From Deltaproteobacteria bacterium (GTDB lineage: Bacteria > Myxococcota_A > Polyangia > Polyangiales > Ga0077539), in contig CANMAT010000022.1 of the NCBI GenBank assembly GCA_947494865.1, positions 1-14,006 of the forward strand: a stretch of DNA of 14,006 nucleotides, given 5' to 3'. This document shows, piece after piece, positions 1-6,745 of the stretch. The translations under genes were made by a program, and so were the position numbers. The notes below the pieces were generated by a model. That model was not told the origin of the DNA. It searched no databases and saw only the letters and a list, made by a program, of their open reading frames with translations. Within the stretch, counting starts at the first letter, position 1. Each line of letters starts with the position of its first letter.

Positions 1-2052
1 CGCTATCCCCTGCGCACTGCGGGGCCCCAGTCGAGCACGCTCGAAGACTTCACCCTCAGCGCCACCATCGACTCGCGCGTGCCCATCCGCGCGGTGTACT
101 CGCCCTCGCACCGCGTCGACACCGTGCGCCACGGCGACCACCAGGCCGTCGTCGGGTTCGAGCAGGGGCGCGCCTCCCTCGACCGCGACTTCGACCTCTT
201 CTACACGGTGGCCGACGGCGACGTCGGGCTCAGCGTGCTCACGCATCACCCCGTCGGCGAAGACGGATACTTTCTCATGATGGTGGCCCCGCGCACCGAG
301 GTGACCGAGCGCGAGATCATCGGCAAAGACATTCTCTTCGTGTGCGACACGTCGGGCTCCATGGCCGGCGAGAAGATGGACCACGCCCGCCAGGCCCTCC
401 GCGCGTGGATCGAGCGCCTCAACCCCGACGACACCTTCAACATCCTGCGCTTCAGCACTGACGTCGAGCAGCTCTCCGAGGCTTCGCTCAGCGCGTCGCC
501 CGACAACCGCGCGCGCGCCCAGCGCTTCGTAAACACCTTCGAAGCCTCCGGCGGCACCGCCATCGGCCCTGCGCTCACGCAGGCGCTCAACATCCCCGTT
601 CGCCGCGGCGCGCCGCGCATGGTGGTGTTTCTCACCGACGGCATGCCCACCGTGGGCGACACGGACGTGCAGCACATCGTGAGCAGCGTGCGAGAGCGCA
701 ACGGGAGCACCGCGCAGATCTTCGTGTTCGGCCTCGGCGACGACGTGAACACCACCTTCCTCGACCTGCTCGCGCAGCAGAACCGCGGCGCCGCCGACTA
801 CGCGCGCTCGGGCGCCGAGATGTCTTCGCTCCTCGCGGGCTTCTACAACATGATCGCGTTCCCCGTGCTCGCCGACCTGCGCCTCGCCCTGCGCGGCGCC
901 GACGCGTACGACCTCTATCCCCGCGACCTCGGCACCCTCTACCGCGGCTCGCAGCTCGTGGTCACGGGCCGCTACCGCACACCCGGCGCCACCACCGTGG
1001 CCCTCACCGCCACCGTGGCCGGACAGGCCGAGCCGCGCACCTTCGACTGGCCCGTCACCCTGCCCTCGCGCGATGAGAGCAACAGCTTCATCCCCCGCGT
1101 GTGGGCCACGCGCAAGACGGGCTACCTCCTCGACGAGATTCGCCTGCGCGGCGAGAACCCCGAGCTGCGCGACAGCGTGATTCAGCTCGCGCGACGCTTC
1201 GGCATCGTGACGCCCTACACCAGCTACCTCGTCACCGAAGACCAGAACCAGGCCCCCGTGAACCTCGACGAGGAGCGCGAAGAGCCCGCCGCCCGCTGGC
1301 AGCAAGACCGTCCCATGAACGGCGCGCCCGGCCCCGTCGGAGGCTTCCGGCGCCCCGCGCCCGTCACCACGATCGCGCCGCCGCGCATGATGGGCCCGAT
1401 GCAGCCCGGCTCCTCACAGAGCATCAATGACCTCCGCAACCGCGTGCGCGCCTCTCCCGCGACGCCTCCCGCCGAGCCGTCGCGCGCGCCCGTCGCCCGC
1501 CGAGCCATGCGCTCGGGCGACAGCGATGGGAGCCCCGATTTCGCGGCCTTCGAATCCCTCGGCGGCGCAGCCCCGTCGGGCGCCGCGACGCGCGGTGCAG
1601 GCGCAGGCGCGATGCCCCCGGTCGTCCAGCACAACATCATGCTCAACGCCCCGGCGGCCACGCCGTCGGCGGCGCCTCCGGCTCCGCCCGCGCGCCCGTC
1701 GGTCGAGGCCACGGGCGAGGCCGGCCGCCGCGTGTCGAGCTCGCTGCGCGCGCTGCGCGAAGCGCAGACCTCGACGGGCAGCGCGGGCAGCTCGCGCTAC
1801 GTCGCAGGCCGCGCGCTCGTGCTCCGCGATGGCATCTGGATCGAGGAGGGCATCACCGGAACGCCCCGCGAGCTCCACGTGCGCACCATGTCGCGCAGCT
1901 TCTTCACGCTCTTGCGCCTGCGCCCCGAGCTCCGCGAGCTGCTCTCGCTTGGCCGCGAGATTCGCTTCCGCCTCGACGCGAGCCGCGTCGTGGTGATCGG
2001 CGCCTCGCAGCCCGACACCGCCGACGCCGAGATCGAAGCCTTCGTGCGCTGA
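1..2052 (+). CDS. VIT and von Willebrand factor A domain protein, 5' end missing
   Basis: The reading frame is open from base 1, so the gene begins before the window; a GTG at 79 lies inside the VIT-like region and is not the start. The first ~80 codons resemble the end of a VIT domain. A VWA domain follows with the metal-site (MIDAS) residues: DTSGS at bases 346-360, the Thr of GGTAIGP at 556-558, and the Asp of LTDG at 637-639. After ~base 1250 comes a long Pro/Ala/Arg-rich linker, then a compact C-terminal block (about 1795-2030, beginning SRYVAGRALVLRDG) that reads as folded. Proteins of this architecture are usually exported and bind ligands through the VWA metal site. No C-terminal sortase motif or membrane tail is visible. 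The partner or ligand is unknown. It is followed 79 bases later by another exported-protein gene on the same strand. Confidence 0.9.
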   Translation, partial: RYPLRTAGPQSSTLEDFTLSATIDSRVPIRAVYSPSHRVDTVRHGDHQAVVGFEQGRASLDRDFDLFYTVADGDVGLSVLTHHPVGEDGYFLMMVAPRTEVTEREIIGKDILFVCDTSGSMAGEKMDHARQALRAWIERLNPDDTFNILRFSTDVEQLSEASLSASPDNRARAQRFVNTFEASGGTAIGPALTQALNIPVRRGAPRMVVFLTDGMPTVGDTDVQHIVSSVRERNGSTAQIFVFGLGDDVNTTFLDLLAQQNRGAADYARSGAEMSSLLAGFYNMIAFPVLADLRLALRGADAYDLYPRDLGTLYRGSQLVVTGRYRTPGATTVALTATVAGQAEPRTFDWPVTLPSRDESNSFIPRVWATRKTGYLLDEIRLRGENPELRDSVIQLARRFGIVTPYTSYLVTEDQNQAPVNLDEEREEPAARWQQDRPMNGAPGPVGGFRRPAPVTTIAPPRMMGPMQPGSSQSINDLRNRVRASPATPPAEPSRAPVARRAMRSGDSDGSPDFAAFESLGGAAPSGAATRGAGAGAMPPVVQHNIMLNAPAATPSAAPPAPPARPSVEATGEAGRRVSSSLRALREAQTSTGSAGSSRYVAGRALVLRDGIWIEEGITGTPRELHVRTMSRSFFTLLRLRPELRELLSLGREIRFRLDASRVVVIGASQPDTADAEIEAFVR

Positions 2053-2131
2053 CCGTTCGCGCCCCTCGCGCGTCTCAAGCGCCTCTTCCCTCCACAGCAC
2101 AGCGCCTCTCTCACCACACGGAGCCATCGTG

Positions 2132-2866
2132 ATGAACCGTCTCGCCATGTGTCTCGCCGCCGTAAGCCTCGTCGCCGTCGCCGCACCCGCGCAGGCCATC
2201 GAGCTGTACGCCACGTCGCCGGGCCGCGTCGTGGTCACCACCCCCAACGTGTACGTGCCCCCGCCGCGCGTGCTGGTGCTCTCGCAGCCTCCGCCCGTCA
2301 TTCGCACCGTCTACACCTCGCCCGTGGTCACCACCACGGTCGTCACCGAGCCCGCCGCCGACGCGCCTACGCACCCGCAAGAGCCAGAGCGCCGCGACCC
2401 CACGGCGTCGGTGTTCATCGGCGGCGGCTACGGCGGAATGACAGGCTTTCGCAGCGGCGCCGCGAGCACCTACCGCCTCCACGTCGGACTCGGACTCGGG
2501 GCCACCGAGCTCGGCCTGCGCGCGAGCATCGCCAACCGCGCGCTCGACGAGCTCTCCACCGCCTCGGGAGGCGCGTGGGTGCTCTCGGCCGAGGTCGCGC
2601 ACCGCTTCCTTCAGGGCTCCACCGTGCGGCCCGTGCTGGGCGCCTCGTTCGACCGCTGGCAGATCGAGCCCGACGGCGCCGAGAGCGCGAGCGCCTTCGG
2701 CCTCGGCGCGCGCGGCGGCGTCGAGATTCACTATCACCTCAACCCCAACGCGGCGCTCGTGTTCGGCGTCGACGTCGCCTACCACCGCATCCTCTCGGCG
2801 GTCGACAACGCCTCGGTGCTGCCCAACGTGCTCACCTTCGGCGCCACCGCCGACATTCGCCTGTAG
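2132..2866 (+). CDS. Signal-peptide protein, probable outer-membrane beta-barrel
   Basis: This is a 244-residue protein with a clear signal peptide: Met-Asn-Arg, a hydrophobic core, and a likely cut after AQA at residue 22. The mature N-terminus is a Val/Pro/Thr-rich stretch with PPP clusters, roughly residues 28-80. The rest alternates short hydrophobic and polar runs with many Gly (for example FIGGGYGGMTGF), as in small outer-membrane barrels, but I cannot name a family. An in-frame GTG lies one codon upstream at 2129. I prefer the ATG because ACGGAG at 2118-2123 sits 8 bases before it. It lies between two exported-protein genes and may be co-transcribed with them. Function is unknown; the barrel call is inference from composition. 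Confidence 0.8.
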   Translation: MNRLAMCLAAVSLVAVAAPAQAIELYATSPGRVVVTTPNVYVPPPRVLVLSQPPPVIRTVYTSPVVTTTVVTEPAADAPTHPQEPERRDPTASVFIGGGYGGMTGFRSGAASTYRLHVGLGLGATELGLRASIANRALDELSTASGGAWVLSAEVAHRFLQGSTVRPVLGASFDRWQIEPDGAESASAFGLGARGGVEIHYHLNPNAALVFGVDVAYHRILSAVDNASVLPNVLTFGATADIRL

Positions 2867-2894
2867 GCCTCTTCGCGCCGCGCCCTCGCACGAA

Positions 2895-2923
2895 TGGACG
2901 CACCTCGCGATTCTCGGTACAAC
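2895..2923 (+). promoter_or_regulatory. Candidate sigma-70-type promoter, possibly giving a leaderless transcript
   Basis: TGGACG at 2895-2900 (4 of 6 matches to TTGACA) is separated by 17 bases from TACAAC at 2918-2923 (4 of 6 matches to TATAAT). The start codon of the next gene is at 2932, so transcription would begin within about three bases of the ATG. There is no Shine-Dalgarno before that ATG, which fits. Prediction by eye in GC-rich DNA, so modest confidence. Confidence 0.35.
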
Positions 2924-2931
2924 CCCGCACA

Positions 2932-4767
2932 ATGAAGCCTCGCAACCGCCTTTGTTTGTGGGCGCTCGCGGCGATCGTGGGTTGCACGTCGCAGCCCCCG
3001 TCGGTGGTGTACGACGGCGACGCCGACACGGGCGACGCGGGTCCCCTCTTCGACAACGGCCCGCAGCGGTGCACCGTCGGCGCCATCTTGTGCTCGGGCA
3101 ACCGGCGCTACGAGTGCGGCGCCGACGGCGAAGCGGTGGCCGCGATGGACTGCCCCGCCGGCACCCTCTGCTTCGCAGGCGTGGGCTGCCGCGTGTGCAT
3201 GCCGGGGCTCTCGCGCTGCGGCATCACCGCGGGCCGCGAGCAGCAGGTCGAGTCGTGCCGCGCCGACGGCGGCGGATGGAACCCAGGGCCCACCTGCGAC
3301 ACCGCGCAAGGCATGGCCTGCACGGGCGGGCGCTGCGCGAGCCGCTGCGACGAGGCCGCCCTCGGCCGCTCGTACCTCGGCTGCGACTACTGGGCGACGG
3401 TGACGCCCAACAGCCAGCTCGGCACCGCGTTCGACTTCGCCGTGGTGCTCTCGAACCCGCAGACGTACCCCGTGCAGGCGAGCATCACCGGCGGCGGGCT
3501 CACCACGCCGCGCCAGCTTACCCTCGCGCCCGGCGCCATCGAGACGGTGTCGCTCCCGTGGGTGCAAGAGCTCGTGCAGCGCAACACGGCCTTCGTCGGG
3601 TGCCGCCGCCCCGGCGACCCCGCGTGCCTCGGCGCCAACCCCGCGCGCTCGGCGCTGCGTCGCAACGGCGCCTACCACGTGCGCGCCAACGGCCCCATCG
3701 CGGCCTATCAGTTCAACCCGCTCACGTACCAGAGCCCCGCGGGCCTCGCGTCGTTCACCAACGACGCCTCGCTGCTTCTGCCGCAAGGCGTTCTCACGCA
3801 GCGGTACACCGTGTCGACGTACCCCAACTGGGGGGCGCGCAGCGCTACGGGCACCATCTACCTCGGCGGCTTCGCTGCCATCGTGGCCGTCACCGGCGAG
3901 AGCACCACCGTCACCGTGCGCCCCACCGCGCAGATCGCCGTGGGCGAAGGCGTCGCGCCCATTCCGCCGGGCTCGCAGGCGAGCTTCACGCTGCAGCCCG
4001 GCGACGTGCTCGAGCTCGTGGGCACCGGCGCCGGCGACCTCACGGGCACGGCCATCACGTCGGACCTCCCGGTGGCCGTCTTCGTCGGGCACGACTGCAC
4101 CAACGTGCCCGGAGCGCGCCCCGCGTGCGATCACCTCGAAGAGCAGCTTTTTCCCAACGAGACCTGGGGCCGCGACTACTTCGTGTCGGCCCTCCGCGAC
4201 CGCACCATGCCCAACCCCGACGGGAGCACCTCGCCCCTCCCCTCGGTGGTGCGCGTCGTGTCGCAGGCCAACAACAACCGCCTCACGTACGACCCCCCAG
4301 GCGTGCGCCCGAGCGAGACGCTCAACGCCGGTCAGGTGCTCGAGTTCGCCGCCACGCAGAGCTTCCGCGTCACGGGCACGCAGGCCTTTCTCGTGTCGCA
4401 GTTCATGATCGGTCAGGGCGACGCCACCTCGACGGCCAGCGCGGGCGACCCCGCCATGGTCTTCGAAGTGCCCGTGCAGCAGTACCGCACCAGCTACGAT
4501 TTCTACGTGCCCGCCACGTACCCGCAGAACTTCATCAACGTCGTCACCCCGCAGGGTACGACCCTCACCATGGACGGCGCTCCCCTGCGCGGAACGTCGG
4601 AGACCGTGTCGGGCTACACCGTGCTCACGCTGCCCATCACGTCGGGGCCGCACAGGCTCCGCGGCGACACGGGGCAACAGTTCGGCATCAAGCTGTATGG
4701 CATCGCGCCCTACACCTCGTACATGTATCCGGGCGGCCTCGACCTGCGGCTCATCACGCCGGGCTGA
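2932..4767 (+). CDS. Cys-rich lipoprotein with IgGFc-binding-type domain
   Basis: This is a 611-residue protein. The N-terminus is a lipoprotein signal with lipobox IVGC, giving a lipidated Cys at residue 18. Residues 47-151 hold 14 cysteines, an EGF-like or disulfide-rich region typical of myxobacterial surface proteins. From about residue 145 (RSYLGCDYW) the sequence resembles the large beta-rich IgGFc-binding-protein N-terminal domain found in many bacterial lipoproteins. Motifs supporting this include repeated GTAI/VFVGHDC-like strands, LEEQLFP near 4135-4152, and a C-terminal SYMYPGG. The family name comes from a mucosal protein; the bacterial members' role, often assumed to be adhesion, is not established. 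The ATG was chosen because it starts the signal sequence; the frame stays open upstream without a plausible signal. No Shine-Dalgarno is visible. Its TGA directly abuts the stop of the opposing gene. Confidence 0.88.
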   Translation: MKPRNRLCLWALAAIVGCTSQPPSVVYDGDADTGDAGPLFDNGPQRCTVGAILCSGNRRYECGADGEAVAAMDCPAGTLCFAGVGCRVCMPGLSRCGITAGREQQVESCRADGGGWNPGPTCDTAQGMACTGGRCASRCDEAALGRSYLGCDYWATVTPNSQLGTAFDFAVVLSNPQTYPVQASITGGGLTTPRQLTLAPGAIETVSLPWVQELVQRNTAFVGCRRPGDPACLGANPARSALRRNGAYHVRANGPIAAYQFNPLTYQSPAGLASFTNDASLLLPQGVLTQRYTVSTYPNWGARSATGTIYLGGFAAIVAVTGESTTVTVRPTAQIAVGEGVAPIPPGSQASFTLQPGDVLELVGTGAGDLTGTAITSDLPVAVFVGHDCTNVPGARPACDHLEEQLFPNETWGRDYFVSALRDRTMPNPDGSTSPLPSVVRVVSQANNNRLTYDPPGVRPSETLNAGQVLEFAATQSFRVTGTQAFLVSQFMIGQGDATSTASAGDPAMVFEVPVQQYRTSYDFYVPATYPQNFINVVTPQGTTLTMDGAPLRGTSETVSGYTVLTLPITSGPHRLRGDTGQQFGIKLYGIAPYTSYMYPGGLDLRLITPG

Positions 4768-4770
4768 TCA
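4765..4770. other. Abutting stop codons of two convergent genes (TGATCA)
   Basis: The palindrome TGATCA holds the TGA of the plus-strand lipoprotein gene (4765-4767) and, read on the minus strand, the TGA of the DUF429 gene (4768-4770). The two coding regions meet with no bases between them, so any 3' untranslated region or terminator of either gene must lie inside the other. Confidence 0.95.
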
Positions 4771-5604
4771 GTCGCCGGGTCGCACGATCCACCCCTCGAC
4801 GAGCGCACGCGCCGACGAGGCGCCGGTGAGGGGCGGAGGGGTCCAGAAGCCGCGCGTCGCGAGGTGCACCGTCACGAGCGCGAGCACCGCGTCGAGCGCG
4901 TCGCCCCCCGCGTCTTGCACGCACGCGTTGGCCACGTGAGCGGGAAACTCCACCCGTACGCCCAGCGCGCCCACCGCCTCGGCGAGGTGCGTGATGCAGT
5001 GCAACCGCTCCTCGGTGAGATCGATCTGCGAGGCCGTCACGGCCTCTCCTCCGTGGGCGCGCATGTACGGTAGCCCTAGCAGGCGGAGCGTCGCAGCGGG
5101 CAGCACCTCGAGCACGTTGGCGCGCGCGGGCGAGATCTCGATCGCGTCGAAGGGAACGATCGCCACGCGGTCGCGCATCGACCACAGGATCTGCGCGAGG
5201 CCCCGCAGCGTGCGCCACGTCGGAGGCCGCGGCGTGGTGATCGACGACGCGCCGTGGGTGATGGCCTCGGTGAGCCGCAGCGCGCCCGGGCGCTCCGTCG
5301 CGAAGGTGGCCCACGCCGCGTCGAGCTGCGCCGCGGGCGTCACCGCGAGGCGCTCGAGCACCTGCGAGCCGTTGGTCACCAACGGGACGAGCCTCTTCGC
5401 GAGCCCGAGGGGAACGCCGAAGGGCGCGTCGACGCCGAGCACGCGCGGCGGCGTGCGCGCGAGGCGATCGGCCGCCGTCGCGCCGAGGTACTCGACGCCG
5501 TCGATGGCGAGGGCGCCGCCGCGCTCGCTGCCCCACGCGAGCCACGTGGGGTTCGGAGGCTTCGAAGAGCTGTAGCGCAGGCCCGCGAGGTCGATGCCGT
5601 CCAT
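4768..5604 (-). CDS. DUF429 family protein
   Basis: This 278-residue protein shows the landmarks of the DUF429 family, which is predicted to have an RNase H-like fold but has no established reaction. Visible motifs are GIDLAG at residues 3-8 (Asp5), GVDAPFG at 57-63 (Asp59), EVLPAA at 166-171 (Glu166), and GDALDAVLA near 234-242 (Asp235, Asp238). The spaced acidic residues are the likely metal or active site. The ATG immediately precedes the first motif, which fixes the start, though the Shine-Dalgarno is weak. It begins 16 bases after the stop of the dehydrogenase gene and is probably co-transcribed with it. The pairing gives no obvious functional clue. Confidence 0.85.
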   Translation of the reverse strand: MDGIDLAGLRYSSSKPPNPTWLAWGSERGGALAIDGVEYLGATAADRLARTPPRVLGVDAPFGVPLGLAKRLVPLVTNGSQVLERLAVTPAAQLDAAWATFATERPGALRLTEAITHGASSITTPRPPTWRTLRGLAQILWSMRDRVAIVPFDAIEISPARANVLEVLPAATLRLLGLPYMRAHGGEAVTASQIDLTEERLHCITHLAEAVGALGVRVEFPAHVANACVQDAGGDALDAVLALVTVHLATRGFWTPPPLTGASSARALVEGWIVRPGD

Positions 5605-5620
5605 CTTTGGGGGGCCGAGT

Positions 5621-6646
5621 CTACCGCGGGTAGCGCGCGCGGATCGAGGGCACCAGGTACTCGTCGAAGGCGCGGTCGACGCCGTACGATGCGCTCCAGC
5701 CCCAGTCTTCGCGGGCGCGGGTGTCGTCGAGGTCTTCAGGCCACGAGTCGACGATGCGCGCGCGCGCCGGGTCGGGCTCGAAGGTGATCTCCGCGCCCGG
5801 AAACGCCGCCTTCACGCGCTGCGCGATCTCGGCCGCCGAGAGGCTGAAGGCGCCCACGTTGTAGCTCGGGAGCGTGAGCTTCTCGCGTGGCGCGTCGAGC
5901 AGCCCCAGCAGCGAGCGCACCGCGTCGGGCATGGCCATGAAGGGGATGCGCGCCTCGGGGCCCACGAAGCACGCGTAGGGCTTCGACTGCGCCGCGGCGT
6001 GCAGCATCTCGGGGCCGTAGTCGCTCGTGCCGCCCGTGGGCACCGTCTCCGCGGAGATGAGCCCGGGGAAGCGAATCCCCCTGAAATCAAGGCGAATGGC
6101 GCCCTCGGCGCCCGCCGCGAGGGCGCGGTAGTGGCGCATGAAGTAGCGCCCCAGGTGCTCGGCGTACAGCTTGTTGATGCCGTACATGGTGATGGGCTCG
6201 AGGCCCTGATCTTCGCGCACGCGGCCGAGGCGGCGCTTCTCGTCGAGCGTGGGCATGCCGTACACGGCGATGGAGCTCGGGAAGATGAACTTCACCGAGC
6301 GCCCCAGGCGCAGCGAGAGCTGCTGCGCCATACGAAGCAGGTGCAGCGTGCCCTCGACGTTGATCTGGTGCGCGAGCTCGGGGTCGCGCTCGCCGCGCGT
6401 CGAGAGCAGCGCCGCGAGGTGAAACACCACTTCGATCTGGTGGTGCGCCGCGAGCTGGTCGAGCAGATACCGATCGAGGATGTTGCCCGCGTACGTCTCC
6501 GCGCAGAGCGGGCGGTAGCGCTCGGGGAGCGGCGTGAGGTCGAGCGTCACGAGGTCGTAGCGACCGTCTTGATGGAGCCGCTCGAGCAGCGAGCGACCGA
6601 TCTCTCCGTTGGCGCCGGTGATGAGTGCGACGGGGCGGTTCGACAT
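5621..6646 (-). CDS. NAD-dependent SDR enzyme, L-threonine 3-dehydrogenase-like
   Basis: This 341-residue protein is an extended short-chain dehydrogenase. It has the NAD-binding GANGEIG at residues 11-17, the catalytic-type Ser in FPSSIAVYG (124/125), and the YxxxK pair Tyr155/Lys159 in MYGINK. Several blocks match the metal-free SDR-type threonine dehydrogenase: ANILD-like NILD near 55, FHLAALLS near 75-82, RFPGLISA near 192-199, GGTSDYGPEMLHAA near 205, and the ending DSWPEDLDDTRAREDWGW. That enzyme oxidises L-threonine to 2-amino-3-oxobutyrate in the cytoplasm. Short inserts before and after the YxxxK motif (about residues 131-150 and 175-186) differ from the animal enzyme, so a related sugar-epimerase-like substrate cannot be excluded. 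The usual partner, 2-amino-3-ketobutyrate CoA ligase, is not in the window. It is divergent from the methionine/folate gene. Confidence 0.78.
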   Translation of the reverse strand: MSNRPVALITGANGEIGRSLLERLHQDGRYDLVTLDLTPLPERYRPLCAETYAGNILDRYLLDQLAAHHQIEVVFHLAALLSTRGERDPELAHQINVEGTLHLLRMAQQLSLRLGRSVKFIFPSSIAVYGMPTLDEKRRLGRVREDQGLEPITMYGINKLYAEHLGRYFMRHYRALAAGAEGAIRLDFRGIRFPGLISAETVPTGGTSDYGPEMLHAAAQSKPYACFVGPEARIPFMAMPDAVRSLLGLLDAPREKLTLPSYNVGAFSLSAAEIAQRVKAAFPGAEITFEPDPARARIVDSWPEDLDDTRAREDWGWSASYGVDRAFDEYLVPSIRARYPR

Positions 6647-6688
6647 GGCGCGCGGAAGCTATCTCCCACCGCCCTCACCCTTCAAGCA

Positions 6689-6705
6689 CAACGGGCTGCC
6701 CGTTG
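6689..6705. promoter_or_regulatory. 17-base palindrome, candidate operator in a divergent promoter region
   Basis: CAACGGGC and GCCCGTTG form perfect 8-base arms around a single central T. The site sits 43 bases before the start of the dehydrogenase gene and 41 bases before the start of the methyltransferase/reductase gene, almost the centre of the 99-base gap. No T-run follows on either strand, so a regulator site is more likely than a terminator. The regulator is unknown. Confidence 0.5.
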
Positions 6706-6745
6706 CGGAAACGCCACGAGAAGAGTAGGCAACGAAGCCCCGCAT

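Noticed and set aside
2779..4677. Long open frame on the minus strand opposite the Cys-rich lipoprotein gene
   Set aside because: Its translation is Arg/Gly/Ala/His-rich without domain signatures. It mirrors a gene with clear lipobox and Cys pattern, as expected for antisense frames in GC-rich DNA.
5621..5633. CTACC/GGTAG inverted repeat at the end of the dehydrogenase gene as a terminator
   Set aside because: Five-base arms, no T-run, and it overlaps the stop codon with the next co-directional gene starting 16 bases later.
5594..6745. Extension of the methyltransferase/reductase frame far upstream of its ATG
   Set aside because: This part is antisense to the dehydrogenase gene and unlike any family. 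The enzyme similarity begins at the ATG at 6746.
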